From positions 62,001 through 126,000 of the forward strand of contig JAEEHS010000013.1 in the NCBI GenBank assembly GCA_016281015.1: a DNA stretch of 64,000 nucleotides, read 5' to 3'. The DNA comes from Bacteroidales bacterium (lineage in GTDB: Bacteria > Bacteroidota > Bacteroidia > Bacteroidales > UBA932). Numbering within the stretch: position 1 is the first letter of the stretch; every line of letters begins with the position of its first letter. A program made the translations under genes and the position numbers. This document shows positions 8,311-18,512 of this stretch, piece after piece. The notes beneath the pieces were generated by a model that was not told where the DNA came from, did no database searches, and saw only the letters and a program-made list of their open reading frames with translations.

Positions 8311-9756
8311 TCAGTCCAAATTCGGGTCATAGGAGCCGGGCTGGAAGCCGTCTTCGCCGCGGTCCTCTCCCCGGCCGTCCTTCGAGAAGGAAGCCGGCGT
8401 CACCCAGGTGGCATAGGCCCTTCCCAGCACAGCAATGCTGCAGTAGGCGGAAGGGTCGAATTCAACGGCCGCATTGTACACATCATCCTCCATCACATAG
8501 CTCTTGAGGCCTGATTGGACCTGGGCGATATCCCAGACGAAGCAGTTGTTCTCCACTTTTCCAGTCAGGACCATCTGCTTAACCGACTCCACCAGGAAGT
8601 CTTCGCCCGCACTGGGGTCCGTACAGCCGTTTCCGAGGCTGATGCTCTTGACGACATTGGACCCGCGCGACTTGTAGGTGCCGTTCGAATTCAGGATCAG
8701 GCCATAGCCTTCCAGGTTCTCGTTGAAGAGGACATTGTTGATCAGGATCGAACCCCGGTCCGTCTTGGACTCGCAGCGGAAAGCGGCATTGGAGGTCCCG
8801 TTGGGCGCGGAGTTGTCGATAATGGTATTGTTGGACAGGAAGAAAGCGCCGCCGCCGTTGAGCGTGGAGCCTTTTCCCTGATTTCCGACCATCGTACAGT
8901 TGTTGGCGCAGACCACCCCTTCCGACAGCTGGACGGCACTGCCCCATTCTCCGGTGATGCTATTGCCCGTGAAGAAGCAGCGGTCCATGAACAGGACGCT
9001 CTGTTTGCCGCCGCATCGGATGGCACCGCCGCGGCTGTTGGCCGCATTGCCCTTGAAGATGCAGTTCCGGGCCTTGAAATAGCCCTGATGGATAAAGCAG
9101 GCGGCACCGCCCTCATGGCCGCTCGTTCCGGCGACACCGTTGACATTGCCGATAAACTGGCAATTGATACACTCGAGCGAAGTGGTCAGGTACGGGCCGT
9201 CGACGCCGAAGACCGCGCCGCCTTTCCCTTCCGTCTTCGAATTCATTTCCGCACTCTTGTAGAAATGGGTGAAGGTAATGTTCTCGAAACGAACCACACC
9301 GCCCTTGACAATGCAAAAAGCGCCGTCACCGTCGTCGGCGACATCATTCTTGTTGACATCCCCCGTAAAGACGGTCGGATACAGGGCCGGGTCACATTTG
9401 CTCAGGTCGTCAAACTCCAGGGTTTTGCTGTAGCCGCCCCGGATGCAGAGGACATCCTTGGTAATCTCAAAGAAACCATCTTTTTCCGGGACCACGTACG
9501 TGCCCTCCTGGATATGGATACCGGCATCGGACAGATTGGTGCTCGGATTCGAAATCATCTTCAGGAACTGCTTGAATGGCAGGGCATTGTTCCAGTCCAC
9601 CCCACTCTTGGAGCCTGAACCATTGAGGGTGACATACCAGTTGTCGGAGAACTCCTGGGCCACCGTCGCATTGCTCCCCGGAGGGACCATGTCGAACTGA
9701 GGCTGGCAAGCGAGAGCCACCAGCGGAAGAATCAAGTATAAATAGCTGTGTTTCAT
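8311..9756 (-). CDS. Right-handed beta-helix / choice-of-anchor Q type lipoprotein
   Basis: 481 aa; lipobox PLVALACQP; repeats GGAxxxxGxxxxxNCxFxGN; degenerate C-terminus KDGRGEDRGEDGFQPGSYDPN. Confidence 0.75.
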   Translation of the reverse strand: MKHSYLYLILPLVALACQPQFDMVPPGSNATVAQEFSDNWYVTLNGSGSKSGVDWNNALPFKQFLKMISNPSTNLSDAGIHIQEGTYVVPEKDGFFEITKDVLCIRGGYSKTLEFDDLSKCDPALYPTVFTGDVNKNDVADDGDGAFCIVKGGVVRFENITFTHFYKSAEMNSKTEGKGGAVFGVDGPYLTTSLECINCQFIGNVNGVAGTSGHEGGAACFIHQGYFKARNCIFKGNAANSRGGAIRCGGKQSVLFMDRCFFTGNSITGEWGSAVQLSEGVVCANNCTMVGNQGKGSTLNGGGAFFLSNNTIIDNSAPNGTSNAAFRCESKTDRGSILINNVLFNENLEGYGLILNSNGTYKSRGSNVVKSISLGNGCTDPSAGEDFLVESVKQMVLTGKVENNCFVWDIAQVQSGLKSYVMEDDVYNAAVEFDPSAYCSIAVLGRAYATWVTPASFSKDGRGEDRGEDGFQPGSYDPNLD

Positions 9757-9766
9757 AGCATCTCAC

Positions 9767-11575
9767 TTATTTAATGCCCGGATAGCCGGGGTTCTGTACC
9801 AGGGAAGGATTCAGTTCCAGGACGGACTTGCAGAGCGGATAGATGCGGTTGTGCTTGTCCGGGTCGGCCGGCTTGTCCCACCAGGCCTCTTCGAAGCGGT
9901 CGAAACGGATCAGGTCGTCTCGGCGGTGGCCTTCAAAAATGAATTCCCGCATCCGTTCGTCCAGGAACTCCTGGTCGTCGAGCGTAACCGTGCCGCCGTC
10001 GGAACCGACATAAGCGATCGAGGAAGTAAAGTTTTCGTAATTGCGTTTGCGCACCGAGTTCAGCAGGGCGCCCGCCCCGTTTTTATCCCCCATGCGGTAA
10101 AGGCTCTCCGCTTTGGCGTACACCACCTCCGTCAGGCGCATGTCCGTGTAGTCCGGTTCCATGTAATAGCCGCCCGAATACGGATAGAAGGGATATTTCA
10201 CGCAGTACAGGCCCGAATTCATGTCGCCGTTGAACAGCGTGGACTCCGCCCGGGCCGCATCGGTGATCGTTCCGGTCGGAGCGCCGGTCAGGAATCCGCC
10301 GCACTGATCCAGCAGATAGAGATCGTAACCGGCCTGGGCCTTCGCCTTGTTCCCTTTGGCATCAATGATATAGCCCTCGAGGAAGAACATTCCCTCACGC
10401 GTATTCTTGGACGTGTTTTTGTACTGCTTGTAACGCAGGTCGCCCGGATATTTGAGGAACTTCTGCGTCGGGCAGCCCAGCTTGTAGCTGTACAGCCGGC
10501 GGGGAGAAGAATTGTCATAGGAAGGAGACAGGTGCCAGCGGGGATTGCGGTCGCCGTCTTCCTCAATCTCCAGATAAGACTGGGAATTATAGGGAAGTCC
10601 ACGGCCGTAAATGGTCCGGTAAGTCTTCTTATCACCCTCCTTATTCTGCATGTGCCAGGAGGTGGTACCGAAAGAGCCCGGGTAGCCGAAAATCACCTCA
10701 TTGCAGGTCTCGTTGTTCCAGTCGAAGGGTTCCCACCAGTTCTCAGCGAGGGCATAGTAACCGAATTCCCCGTTCAGGATCCGGTCACACATGGCAATAC
10801 ACTTGTCGTAAGCCGGATAGCCCAGCCAGGCCTCGGTATTCAGGTACAGCCGGACCAGGATCGTGGCCGCCGCGGCCTTGGTGAATTCACCCTGGTGGAG
10901 CCCCGGGCCGGCGCTCCCTTGCTTGGCAGGAAGCAGGTCGATGCAATCAAAGAGCTCATCCTCGATGAACTTGTACAGCTCTTCGGGAGGAACCTGCTTT
11001 TTCCGTTCGGGCTTCTCATTCTCCTCGGTAGAGGAAGAGGTAATCAGCTGGCAGTTGCGATAAAAATTGAGCAGCCGGTAATAGGCATAAGCCCGTGCTG
11101 CACGGAGCTGGGTATCGAATACGACCCATTCCGCTTCGCTGATATCCGGGAATTTATCATGGTCCAGGCGCCGGATGTCGTCCAGCACCAGGTTGCACTG
11201 GGCAATACCCTGGTACTGGTTGACCCAGTAATTCCCCACATAGTTCTCCACCAGGTCGCCGGAGATATCCTGGAAATTGTGGCGATGCCAGTCGGACCAG
11301 CGGCCGCCGTCCCACCAGCCATAGGAGTCCATCTGCGGAGTCATGAACACGTCCGCAGGCAGCTCCTGCATCGGCACGTAGCGCTGCACACTCTCGAAAT
11401 AGTGTTCAAACGGACGATAGACCGCCTTGATGACATCGGATTTCTTATTATAGTAGTTCGCCGACATCAGCGACGAATACACATGCTCGTCCAGATTGGT
11501 GCAGGAAAGCGCCAACGCCGAAGCGGCAAGGACGAAAGCCAAGATTCTTTCTATCTTTTTCATCGTCTTCAGCAT
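9767..11575 (-). CDS. RagB/SusD family nutrient uptake outer membrane lipoprotein
   Basis: 602 aa; lipobox ALALSCTNLDEHVYS; AEWVVFDTQLRAARAYAYYRLLNFYRNCQLI; C-terminal FLDERMREFIFEGHRRDDLIRFDRFEEAWW; next to SusC. Confidence 0.93.
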   Translation of the reverse strand: MLKTMKKIERILAFVLAASALALSCTNLDEHVYSSLMSANYYNKKSDVIKAVYRPFEHYFESVQRYVPMQELPADVFMTPQMDSYGWWDGGRWSDWHRHNFQDISGDLVENYVGNYWVNQYQGIAQCNLVLDDIRRLDHDKFPDISEAEWVVFDTQLRAARAYAYYRLLNFYRNCQLITSSSTEENEKPERKKQVPPEELYKFIEDELFDCIDLLPAKQGSAGPGLHQGEFTKAAAATILVRLYLNTEAWLGYPAYDKCIAMCDRILNGEFGYYALAENWWEPFDWNNETCNEVIFGYPGSFGTTSWHMQNKEGDKKTYRTIYGRGLPYNSQSYLEIEEDGDRNPRWHLSPSYDNSSPRRLYSYKLGCPTQKFLKYPGDLRYKQYKNTSKNTREGMFFLEGYIIDAKGNKAKAQAGYDLYLLDQCGGFLTGAPTGTITDAARAESTLFNGDMNSGLYCVKYPFYPYSGGYYMEPDYTDMRLTEVVYAKAESLYRMGDKNGAGALLNSVRKRNYENFTSSIAYVGSDGGTVTLDDQEFLDERMREFIFEGHRRDDLIRFDRFEEAWWDKPADPDKHNRIYPLCKSVLELNPSLVQNPGYPGIK

Positions 11576-14539
11576 TTAAAATCCGACCTGAAGTCCCAGG
11601 ATAAACTGGAAGGCGGACGGGTAGTAGGTCTTACTCCCGCCGAAGGTGCCGGGGGTCATTCCATTGACCGGATAGACCGAAGGGTCGATACCGGTGAAAC
11701 GCGTCAGGGTATACAGGTTCGAGGCCGTTGCATACACGCGAACCTTATCGATGTACTTGAGGTCGAACTTATGGGTCCATCCGAGGCTGATCCGGTCCAG
11801 TTTCAGATAGTCGCCGGGCTCCAGGAAGTAGTCCGTCAGCACGTTGCGCCCCTTGGTCACGGCCGCGTTCTTGGCATAGGCCGAGCGCAGCACGTTGGTC
11901 GTCATTCCCTGCAGTCCATAATAGAAGTCATGGACATTGAAAATCTCGAAGCCGAGGGCGGTCCGAAGCGAAACGCTCAGGTCAAACTCCTTGTAGCGCA
12001 GGTTGTTGGTAAGTCCGCCGGTAAACCAGGGCAGGCCATTGCCCGTGACGGTCTTGTCGGCCTCGGTGCCGTTCCCGATCGGGATAATCCGCCCGTCGGC
12101 GGCATAAATGAGCCAGTCGCCGCGGCTGTCCACGCCGGCATAGCGCCAGGTGTAGTAGTTACCGACCCGCTGTCCCTCTTCCAGACGCTGCAGGGTACCG
12201 GGATTGTTCGGATTGGACATCGTACACATGGACACATAACTCTGTCCATGGAAAATGTCGTTGGAGAAGCTCTCGAACTTGTTGTCAGAGGTCGCGCCGA
12301 CCAGGGTAAAGCTCCAGTTCCAGTCCTGGGTGCGGACAGGATTGACCGTGAGGTCGAGCTCGACACCCTGGTTGCGCATGGAACCGACATTCGCCGTAAT
12401 GCTCGAGGAAAGGTTCGGCGGGACGGCCACGTCGTAGTCACCCAGCAGGTCCACCTGGTGGCGGTTGAAGTAGTTGATGCTACCGGTAATCCGGTACTTG
12501 AGGAAGCTGAAATCCAGACCGACATTCTGGTTGTAACCCTTCTCCCAGCGAAGGTCGGAGTTCACGTTTCCGCTCGGGCCCCAGACCTTGAAACGGGTCC
12601 CGCTGTACTGCCAATAACCGTAGGAACGATAAGTCGACAGGGACAGGTAGTTGCCGATATCCTGGTTGCCGGTGACACCGAAGTCGTAGCGCAGCTTCAG
12701 GTCGTCCAGCCAGGAAGAAGTCGCCTTCATGAAGGGCTCGTCACTGATGCGCCAGCCCACGGAAACGGCGGGGAAATTACCCCATTTGTGATTGGCGCCG
12801 AAGCGGGAGGATCCCTCGTGCCGGATGGACACCGACAGCAGGTAGCGCTCTTTCCAGTCGTAATTGGCGCGGGCGAAGAAAGCGATCAGCGTATGGTCAT
12901 TCTTCGAAGAGGACATGAGCACCTTGCCGTCTTCCGACGCCAGGGAGCCTTCCCCGATGTTGTTGACCGTGGTGGCGTCCGTGGTGAAGTTGGTGTTGTT
13001 CATACTCATCGACTCGCTGACGCCGTAGGCATAGGAGTAACCGCCCATCAGACGGAGGCGGTGTTCCTTGAGTTTCATGGTGAAATTCGTCACCCACTCG
13101 AGGTTCACGGTCTGGGACATGGCCGCGTATTTCTCGGCGTAGCCCGTGGTGCCGGCGTTGACCTGGCCGGAATAGGTGGAGGGCTGATACCGGTCGTTGA
13201 TGCGGTCCACCAGGTGGTCCGAAACGGTCAGCTGGGAGGTCAGTTCAAAGCCCTTATGGGCGGGCGCGAGCAGCGGAAGCAGGTTCAGCTTCGCCGAACC
13301 GCTCATCTCATAGACATGGACCTTGTCAAAACTAAGCACCTGGGTCGCGGCCTCCACGAGGTTGGTGCCCGCCACGCCGGAAGCAAACTGATAGTAGCCG
13401 TTCGGCGAATTCTCGTCATACACGGGATAGGTCGGGTTGTTGTCCAGGATGGAATCGAAGCCCACGGAATTGTTCTTCCGGATGATGCGCGGCGCGATGT
13501 TGGCCGCAAAGGTCAGCAGGCCGCTTTTGGTGGTATGACTCACGGTCGCACGGCCGCCATACTCCCGCCGGTCGGAGCGAAGGTCTACACCGTTGGCGTA
13601 ACGGTAGTCGGCCGTCACCCGGTAATTGGTTCGGGCGTTGCCGCCGGAGACGGTCAGGGTATGCATGTGGGCCAGGCCCGTACGCGTGGATTCCTTGAAC
13701 CAGTCCGTCGAAGCGCCGAAGTCCGCCAGCGGATTCGTCGCACAGCGGTAGGCCCGGTACTGGTCTGCCGTCAGCATCAGGAGTTCCCGTTTGGGCTGAT
13801 TGAGGGTAAAGGAAGCATTGTACTCGGTATGGACCGTTCCGTCACGCGAACCCTTCTTCAGGTTCACCAGAATAACGCCGTTTCCGCCCCGGGTGCCGTA
13901 AATGGCCGAAGCCGCACCGTCCTTGAGGACGTCGATGGATTCGATGTCGGCCGGATTGATGTTCGTCATGTCGCCGCCGGGGACGCCGTCAATCACGTAG
14001 AGCGGGCCTGTTCCGGCCTGGCGGGAGGAGACGCCGCGGATCTGGATGTCGGCCTGGTGGTTGGGGTCACCGACGGCGCTGTTGTCGACATTCACGCCGG
14101 CCACCTTGCCCTGGAGGAGCATCCGGGAATCCAGCGAGGTGATATGGTTGAGGTCTTTGGACGCCACATGGGAAATGGCGGAAGTCATCTCCTTGCGGGT
14201 CAGGCTGCCATAACCGACGACCACGACTTCATCCAGCGTGGTCATGGCCGTTTCCAGCACGATGCGGACATTCTGCTGGCCCTGGAAGCGAAGCACCTGG
14301 TCCTCAAAGCCGATGGAAGAGAAGACAACATCCTGTCCCTTATCCACGGAGAGCGTAAACTTGCCGTCCAGGTCCGTGATGGCTCCTTTCGTCGTACCGG
14401 ACACGGCGACGGAAGCTCCGATGACGGGCTCGCCGTCACTGTCCACCACGACGCCGCTGAGACGGTTCTGCGCCAGCGCGACAAGCGGCAGCAGCAGAAG
14501 GGGCAGAAGCGCGAGGCAGCGGAAAAATCTGCGTTGCAT
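11576..14539 (-). CDS. SusC/RagA family TonB-linked outer membrane protein
   Basis: 987 aa; SGVVVDSDGEPVIGASVAVSGTTKGAITDLDGKF carboxypeptidase-regulatory-like domain, EVVVVGYGSLTRKEMTSAISHV, plug YVIDGVPGGDMTNINPADIESIDVLKDGAASAIYGTRGGNGVILV. Confidence 0.95.
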   Translation of the reverse strand: MQRRFFRCLALLPLLLLPLVALAQNRLSGVVVDSDGEPVIGASVAVSGTTKGAITDLDGKFTLSVDKGQDVVFSSIGFEDQVLRFQGQQNVRIVLETAMTTLDEVVVVGYGSLTRKEMTSAISHVASKDLNHITSLDSRMLLQGKVAGVNVDNSAVGDPNHQADIQIRGVSSRQAGTGPLYVIDGVPGGDMTNINPADIESIDVLKDGAASAIYGTRGGNGVILVNLKKGSRDGTVHTEYNASFTLNQPKRELLMLTADQYRAYRCATNPLADFGASTDWFKESTRTGLAHMHTLTVSGGNARTNYRVTADYRYANGVDLRSDRREYGGRATVSHTTKSGLLTFAANIAPRIIRKNNSVGFDSILDNNPTYPVYDENSPNGYYQFASGVAGTNLVEAATQVLSFDKVHVYEMSGSAKLNLLPLLAPAHKGFELTSQLTVSDHLVDRINDRYQPSTYSGQVNAGTTGYAEKYAAMSQTVNLEWVTNFTMKLKEHRLRLMGGYSYAYGVSESMSMNNTNFTTDATTVNNIGEGSLASEDGKVLMSSSKNDHTLIAFFARANYDWKERYLLSVSIRHEGSSRFGANHKWGNFPAVSVGWRISDEPFMKATSSWLDDLKLRYDFGVTGNQDIGNYLSLSTYRSYGYWQYSGTRFKVWGPSGNVNSDLRWEKGYNQNVGLDFSFLKYRITGSINYFNRHQVDLLGDYDVAVPPNLSSSITANVGSMRNQGVELDLTVNPVRTQDWNWSFTLVGATSDNKFESFSNDIFHGQSYVSMCTMSNPNNPGTLQRLEEGQRVGNYYTWRYAGVDSRGDWLIYAADGRIIPIGNGTEADKTVTGNGLPWFTGGLTNNLRYKEFDLSVSLRTALGFEIFNVHDFYYGLQGMTTNVLRSAYAKNAAVTKGRNVLTDYFLEPGDYLKLDRISLGWTHKFDLKYIDKVRVYATASNLYTLTRFTGIDPSVYPVNGMTPGTFGGSKTYYPSAFQFILGLQVGF

Positions 14540-14557
14540 ATAAAAGTGGATTATTGA

Positions 14558-15787
14558 TTATTCTCCTGTTACGTGATAGCCTGCATCCTTCAAGGCTTTC
14601 CGGCACTCGGCACCCGTATCGACATGGATACACTGGCAGGCCGGGAAAGTCTTCATGATGTCATTGACCTGGGCCACCGTGAAATTCCTAGGGTAGAAAC
14701 CGCTGGTATTGAGGGTATAGATGGCATTGACCGACAGCAGGGTGCCGGCCGCGACGGCGCTGGCCACGGTCGAGGCGGACGTCGGCTTCTTGCTGGAATC
14801 CACCGACCCGCTGGCCGACGCTTCGGGAACGGTCGGGTTGTAGCCGCACTGGGTCCAGTACACACAGCCTTCCTTCCCGCCGCTGACCAGGGCCGACACC
14901 TGCGAACCGGTCACATAGCAGTACACGTTGCAGTCCGGGTCCGCCTTGAAGGCCTCCTTGATTTTCGCGTCCGTGTTGCAGTAGACCAGCACCTGCTGGG
15001 TCATCCCCTTCCGGGCGACCGTCTGGACCACTTCCGTCACGGAGGCGATGCGGTCTCCGATATCGATATTGACATAGATCCGTCCCTTGCAGGCATCCAG
15101 ATACTCGTCCAGGGTCAGCATTTTATACTCCGTCGCCTTGCCGTTGCGGTCTTTCAGGTTGACGCTCTTGATCTGGGCGAGGGTCAGGTTCTTGATCTCG
15201 CCGGAGCCTGTCGTCTCCCGGTTGATGTTACCGTCATGCGACACCACCAGGAATCCGTCCTTGGTCGTATAGACGTCGTTCTCCACGATGTCGATCTTGT
15301 CCGCGACGCACTTCTCGATGGCCGGCAGGGAGTTCTCCGGAATGGTCCAGTCGGAAGAATTGGCCCGGTGGCACATCACCAGACAAAGTTTCGGATCCAG
15401 ACGGAGCCGCTGGGCGAGACTCTGGAGCGTCTCCAGTTTCTCCACGGTAATCTTCCAGGAGGTCTTCGCCACTTCGGCGGGTTCCATCGTGACGCTCACC
15501 GTCTTGAGTCCTTCGGTCGTGAAGGCATAGGAAACGATGCCCGGCCCTTTCTGGGTCAGGGTCTTTTCCTTGCCGAACTTGACCGTCACCTCGGTCGTTT
15601 CCGCGATATTGGTAATATTCACCTGGACCGCTTCGCCCCGTAGCACGGAGCCGGCCTCTCCCTGGACACAGGTGACAGCGGGAGTCTTTGACACCGGCGG
15701 CAGCACGCCCTCATCGGGTTTCTTGCACCCGGGGGAAGAGAGGAGGGCCAGGGCGGCTGCGAGCGTGAGTATAAAATTCGTTTTCAT
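14558..15787 (-). CDS. Glycerophosphodiester phosphodiesterase family lipoprotein with N-terminal Ig/BACON-like region
   Basis: From MKTNFILTLAAALALLSSPGCKK; catalytic-type motifs MCHRANSSDWTIPENSLPAIE, VENDVYTTKDGFLVVSHDGNINRETTGSGEI. Confidence 0.85.
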   Translation of the reverse strand: MKTNFILTLAAALALLSSPGCKKPDEGVLPPVSKTPAVTCVQGEAGSVLRGEAVQVNITNIAETTEVTVKFGKEKTLTQKGPGIVSYAFTTEGLKTVSVTMEPAEVAKTSWKITVEKLETLQSLAQRLRLDPKLCLVMCHRANSSDWTIPENSLPAIEKCVADKIDIVENDVYTTKDGFLVVSHDGNINRETTGSGEIKNLTLAQIKSVNLKDRNGKATEYKMLTLDEYLDACKGRIYVNIDIGDRIASVTEVVQTVARKGMTQQVLVYCNTDAKIKEAFKADPDCNVYCYVTGSQVSALVSGGKEGCVYWTQCGYNPTVPEASASGSVDSSKKPTSASTVASAVAAGTLLSVNAIYTLNTSGFYPRNFTVAQVNDIMKTFPACQCIHVDTGAECRKALKDAGYHVTGE

Positions 15788-15791
15788 ATGC

Positions 15792-16847
15792 TTAGCGTAC
15801 ACCCATGGTCTTGAAATAGAGCTGGGCAAGTTCAAAATAATCCGTCTGGACAAAGTCGGAGCCGGAAGCGATAAACTGGTCGAGCACCTTGCAGGGCCCT
15901 TCCTTGCCTTTCGAATAGTAATTGTTGTACCAGGCAAGAATCTCACTGTCGTAATTCAGTGAATTGGAATAGGAAAGGACGCCGTTGGCGTGGCACTTGT
16001 AGCCAAAGCCCGAAATGGTCTCCTTGTAGTAGACATCCGTCCCGTACTGGAAGAGTTTCGCGCAGCCGTTGTACCCCTGGGCATAGGCCTTGCAGCCGCT
16101 GGGGTCACTGATGTACGGATGGATGGCAATCCAGGCCAGGGAATTGTTGAAGGCCTCTTCGATACACTCTTTCTTCTCGTCAGCGCTGTAGCCATAGATC
16201 ATCACCTGATTGACCATTTCGGCCTCGATGATGGTCTGGATCAGCGTCGGAATGGGACAGGATTTGACATCCAGGTTGACATAAATCTTGTCCTTGCACG
16301 CCTGGAGGGCCTCCAGGAGGGTCGGGACCTGAATTTCATTGCCGGAGGCATCCTTGTAAGTCGTCGATGCGCCCCTGTATTTCATCTTCAGGGCTTTCAT
16401 TTCCGCAAAGGTCTTGGCGGAGAGGTTGCCGGACCCGTTGGTCGTATTTTTGACCGCGTCGTCATGCATCAGCATCGGAACGCCGTCCGAAGTCACGCGG
16501 ACATCCAGCTCCACCATGTCGACCCCCTGGGCGATGGCCTCCTGGATGCAGGGAATGGAATTCTCAGGAATCTTTTTCTGGGATGCCGCAAAAGAGTTGG
16601 CGCGGTGGCCGCAGATGAACACATGGTCCGTCGGCTTGTCCGGTTCGGCCTGGTACTCGGCGATTTTCCCATTGAAAAGGTCGAGCAGGGTCACATCTCC
16701 GGGATGGACCCGCCCGTCGTCGACCGGCTTCGTATCGGGCTTGGAACTGTTCTGTTCACCGCCCTTTTCATTACCGGCCTTGTTGCAGGCGGGCGCCGCT
16801 CCGAGGAGCAGCGCCGCCGCAATCAACAAGAATATGATTCTTCTCAT
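15792..16847 (-). CDS. Glycerophosphodiester phosphodiesterase family lipoprotein
   Basis: 351 aa; lipobox GAAPACNK; ICGHRANSFAASQKKIPENSIPCIQEAIAQGVDMVELDVRVTSDGVPMLMHDDAVKNTTNGSG. Confidence 0.88.
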   Translation of the reverse strand: MRRIIFLLIAAALLLGAAPACNKAGNEKGGEQNSSKPDTKPVDDGRVHPGDVTLLDLFNGKIAEYQAEPDKPTDHVFICGHRANSFAASQKKIPENSIPCIQEAIAQGVDMVELDVRVTSDGVPMLMHDDAVKNTTNGSGNLSAKTFAEMKALKMKYRGASTTYKDASGNEIQVPTLLEALQACKDKIYVNLDVKSCPIPTLIQTIIEAEMVNQVMIYGYSADEKKECIEEAFNNSLAWIAIHPYISDPSGCKAYAQGYNGCAKLFQYGTDVYYKETISGFGYKCHANGVLSYSNSLNYDSEILAWYNNYYSKGKEGPCKVLDQFIASGSDFVQTDYFELAQLYFKTMGVR

Positions 16848-16853
16848 TTCCCC

Positions 16854-18500
16854 TTAGTTTTGCTTACCCGTGTGACGACGGTCGTGACCGATCATCGGCC
16901 AGTCGGAGTCGGCGGGACCCTGGCAGCCTTCGAAGCTCAGGCAGGCGACGCCGCCGAACGCGCGGGTCGAATTGTCCGTGAAGCAGATGTACATCTTGCC
17001 GTCGTCGCCGATGACCGGAGAAGACCAGATCTTCGAAACGCCCAGGTCGGCGAACGTGGTTTTATAGCGGTCGTCCGCGAGGATGACATCGCTCAGGTTC
17101 CGTTTCAGCACCAGATCGCACTTGTCACCGCTTTGCTTGACAATATAGTAGTAACCGGATTCCGTCCCGAAATGGATGTTGCCAGCCTTGTCGATGGCCG
17201 GAGAGCCGGAGACCTTCTCCTGGGTGCGGTAGCGGGCCACAACCTTGCCCTCAGCGGGGTTGACAATCGCGATACCGCCATTGTCCATACCCAGGGAGAA
17301 GTTGAGCGACGCGACCAGATTGCCGCTTTTGTCCACCACGACACCGCCCTGGTCCTGGGAATCCGTATCATCGATATAGGTCTGGCTGATAATGGTTCCG
17401 TCGGAAGCCTTGACCGCGTATACCTTGGTACCCTTCGTGTCGGTGACGATACCGCCCACGCAAGGCTCTCCCGCGATGGTCAGCAGCGCAATCTGTCCTT
17501 CGTAGCTGTTGGCGGCCTGCTCGTCGCCGGAGCCGAACTGCTGCCAGGTCTTGGAGAGCGGGTCATTGCCACCGGCATCGAGTGTGGCTTGGGTCATGCC
17601 AAAGATGCCATATTTACCGCCGTACCAGGTAACCATCCCGTTCCGGGTGAGCGCGATACCGCTGCGGGCGCCGCCGGCCGGAGCCAGGAAGCCCTTGCGG
17701 GCGCCGGTTGCCTTGTCGGCGGAAAGGACGATACCGTTCTGGCCGGTGCAGCCGAAATAGATATTATTGTTATCAATGGCGACAATCGTGCCCTGGCAGG
17801 TCGGAGCCGGTGTTTGTCCGTCAGAGCGGTACCACTGGCTGAAGGTCCACTTCACGCTGCCGTCCGGATTGAATGCGCGCAGGGTGCCGTCCTTGGAGCC
17901 CGTGCCGATAAAGATGGTACCATCCGTATCCACGGAAGGTGTCCCATAGGAGACCGAGCCGTCGGTCACAACCTTGTAACTGTCTTTCACCCAGACGGAT
18001 TCGCCCGTCGAGGACCACTTGTAGAGTTTGTTGTCCCGGCAGGTGGAATAGACGGAGCCGTCGTTGGCGACGGCGGCCGCCGACTTGGAGTTATACCCAT
18101 TCATCTTGCCGACCCAGTTCAGCGTCAACGCGCCCACTTCCTCCACCTTCGGGGAATTGACGACGACCGCTTTCTTCTTCTGGGCCGTGGCGCCCTTGGC
18201 GTCCGTCACATCCAGCGTCACGATAAAGGAGCCGTTCTTCGGGAAGGTAAAGGTAATGGTCGTTTCGGTCTTGGCCTGGACGGCGCTGCCGATGGTCCAT
18301 TTAATCGTATAAGGAGCCGCACCGCCTTTGATCTCTGCCGCGAAAGAAACGGCCTCGCCGGCATAGACGGTTTCGGGGGTGACGGTGAAATTGGCGCTCA
18401 GCGCTTCCTGGGAACCGCTCTGTTCGCCACTGGTGTTTTTGTTACAGCCGCAGAGCATCAAAGTTAAAGCTGCTGCGAGAATGGTGATACACTTTTTCAT
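16854..18500 (-). CDS. PKD-domain plus PQQ-like beta-propeller lipoprotein
   Basis: 548 aa; lipobox LMLCGCNK; PKD-like AGEAVSFAAEIKGGAAPYTIKWTIG; repeated blade motifs DGTIFIGTGSKDGTLRAFNPDGSVKWTF, GNIHFGTESGYYYIV. Confidence 0.8.
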   Translation of the reverse strand: MKKCITILAAALTLMLCGCNKNTSGEQSGSQEALSANFTVTPETVYAGEAVSFAAEIKGGAAPYTIKWTIGSAVQAKTETTITFTFPKNGSFIVTLDVTDAKGATAQKKKAVVVNSPKVEEVGALTLNWVGKMNGYNSKSAAAVANDGSVYSTCRDNKLYKWSSTGESVWVKDSYKVVTDGSVSYGTPSVDTDGTIFIGTGSKDGTLRAFNPDGSVKWTFSQWYRSDGQTPAPTCQGTIVAIDNNNIYFGCTGQNGIVLSADKATGARKGFLAPAGGARSGIALTRNGMVTWYGGKYGIFGMTQATLDAGGNDPLSKTWQQFGSGDEQAANSYEGQIALLTIAGEPCVGGIVTDTKGTKVYAVKASDGTIISQTYIDDTDSQDQGGVVVDKSGNLVASLNFSLGMDNGGIAIVNPAEGKVVARYRTQEKVSGSPAIDKAGNIHFGTESGYYYIVKQSGDKCDLVLKRNLSDVILADDRYKTTFADLGVSKIWSSPVIGDDGKMYICFTDNSTRAFGGVACLSFEGCQGPADSDWPMIGHDRRHTGKQN

Positions 18501-18512
18501 TTCTATGGGTTA

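Noticed and set aside
6631-8514. 627-aa plus-strand ORF antisense to a beta-helix lipoprotein
   Set aside because: Shadow ORF of a clear lipoprotein gene; no signal or domain.
9851-14557. 1568-aa plus-strand ORF antisense to the SusC/SusD pair
   Set aside because: Overlaps two well-supported minus-strand genes; product is low-complexity R/V/G/H-rich with no recognisable domain. It arises because these GC-rich genes avoid TTA/CTA/TCA codons in that frame.
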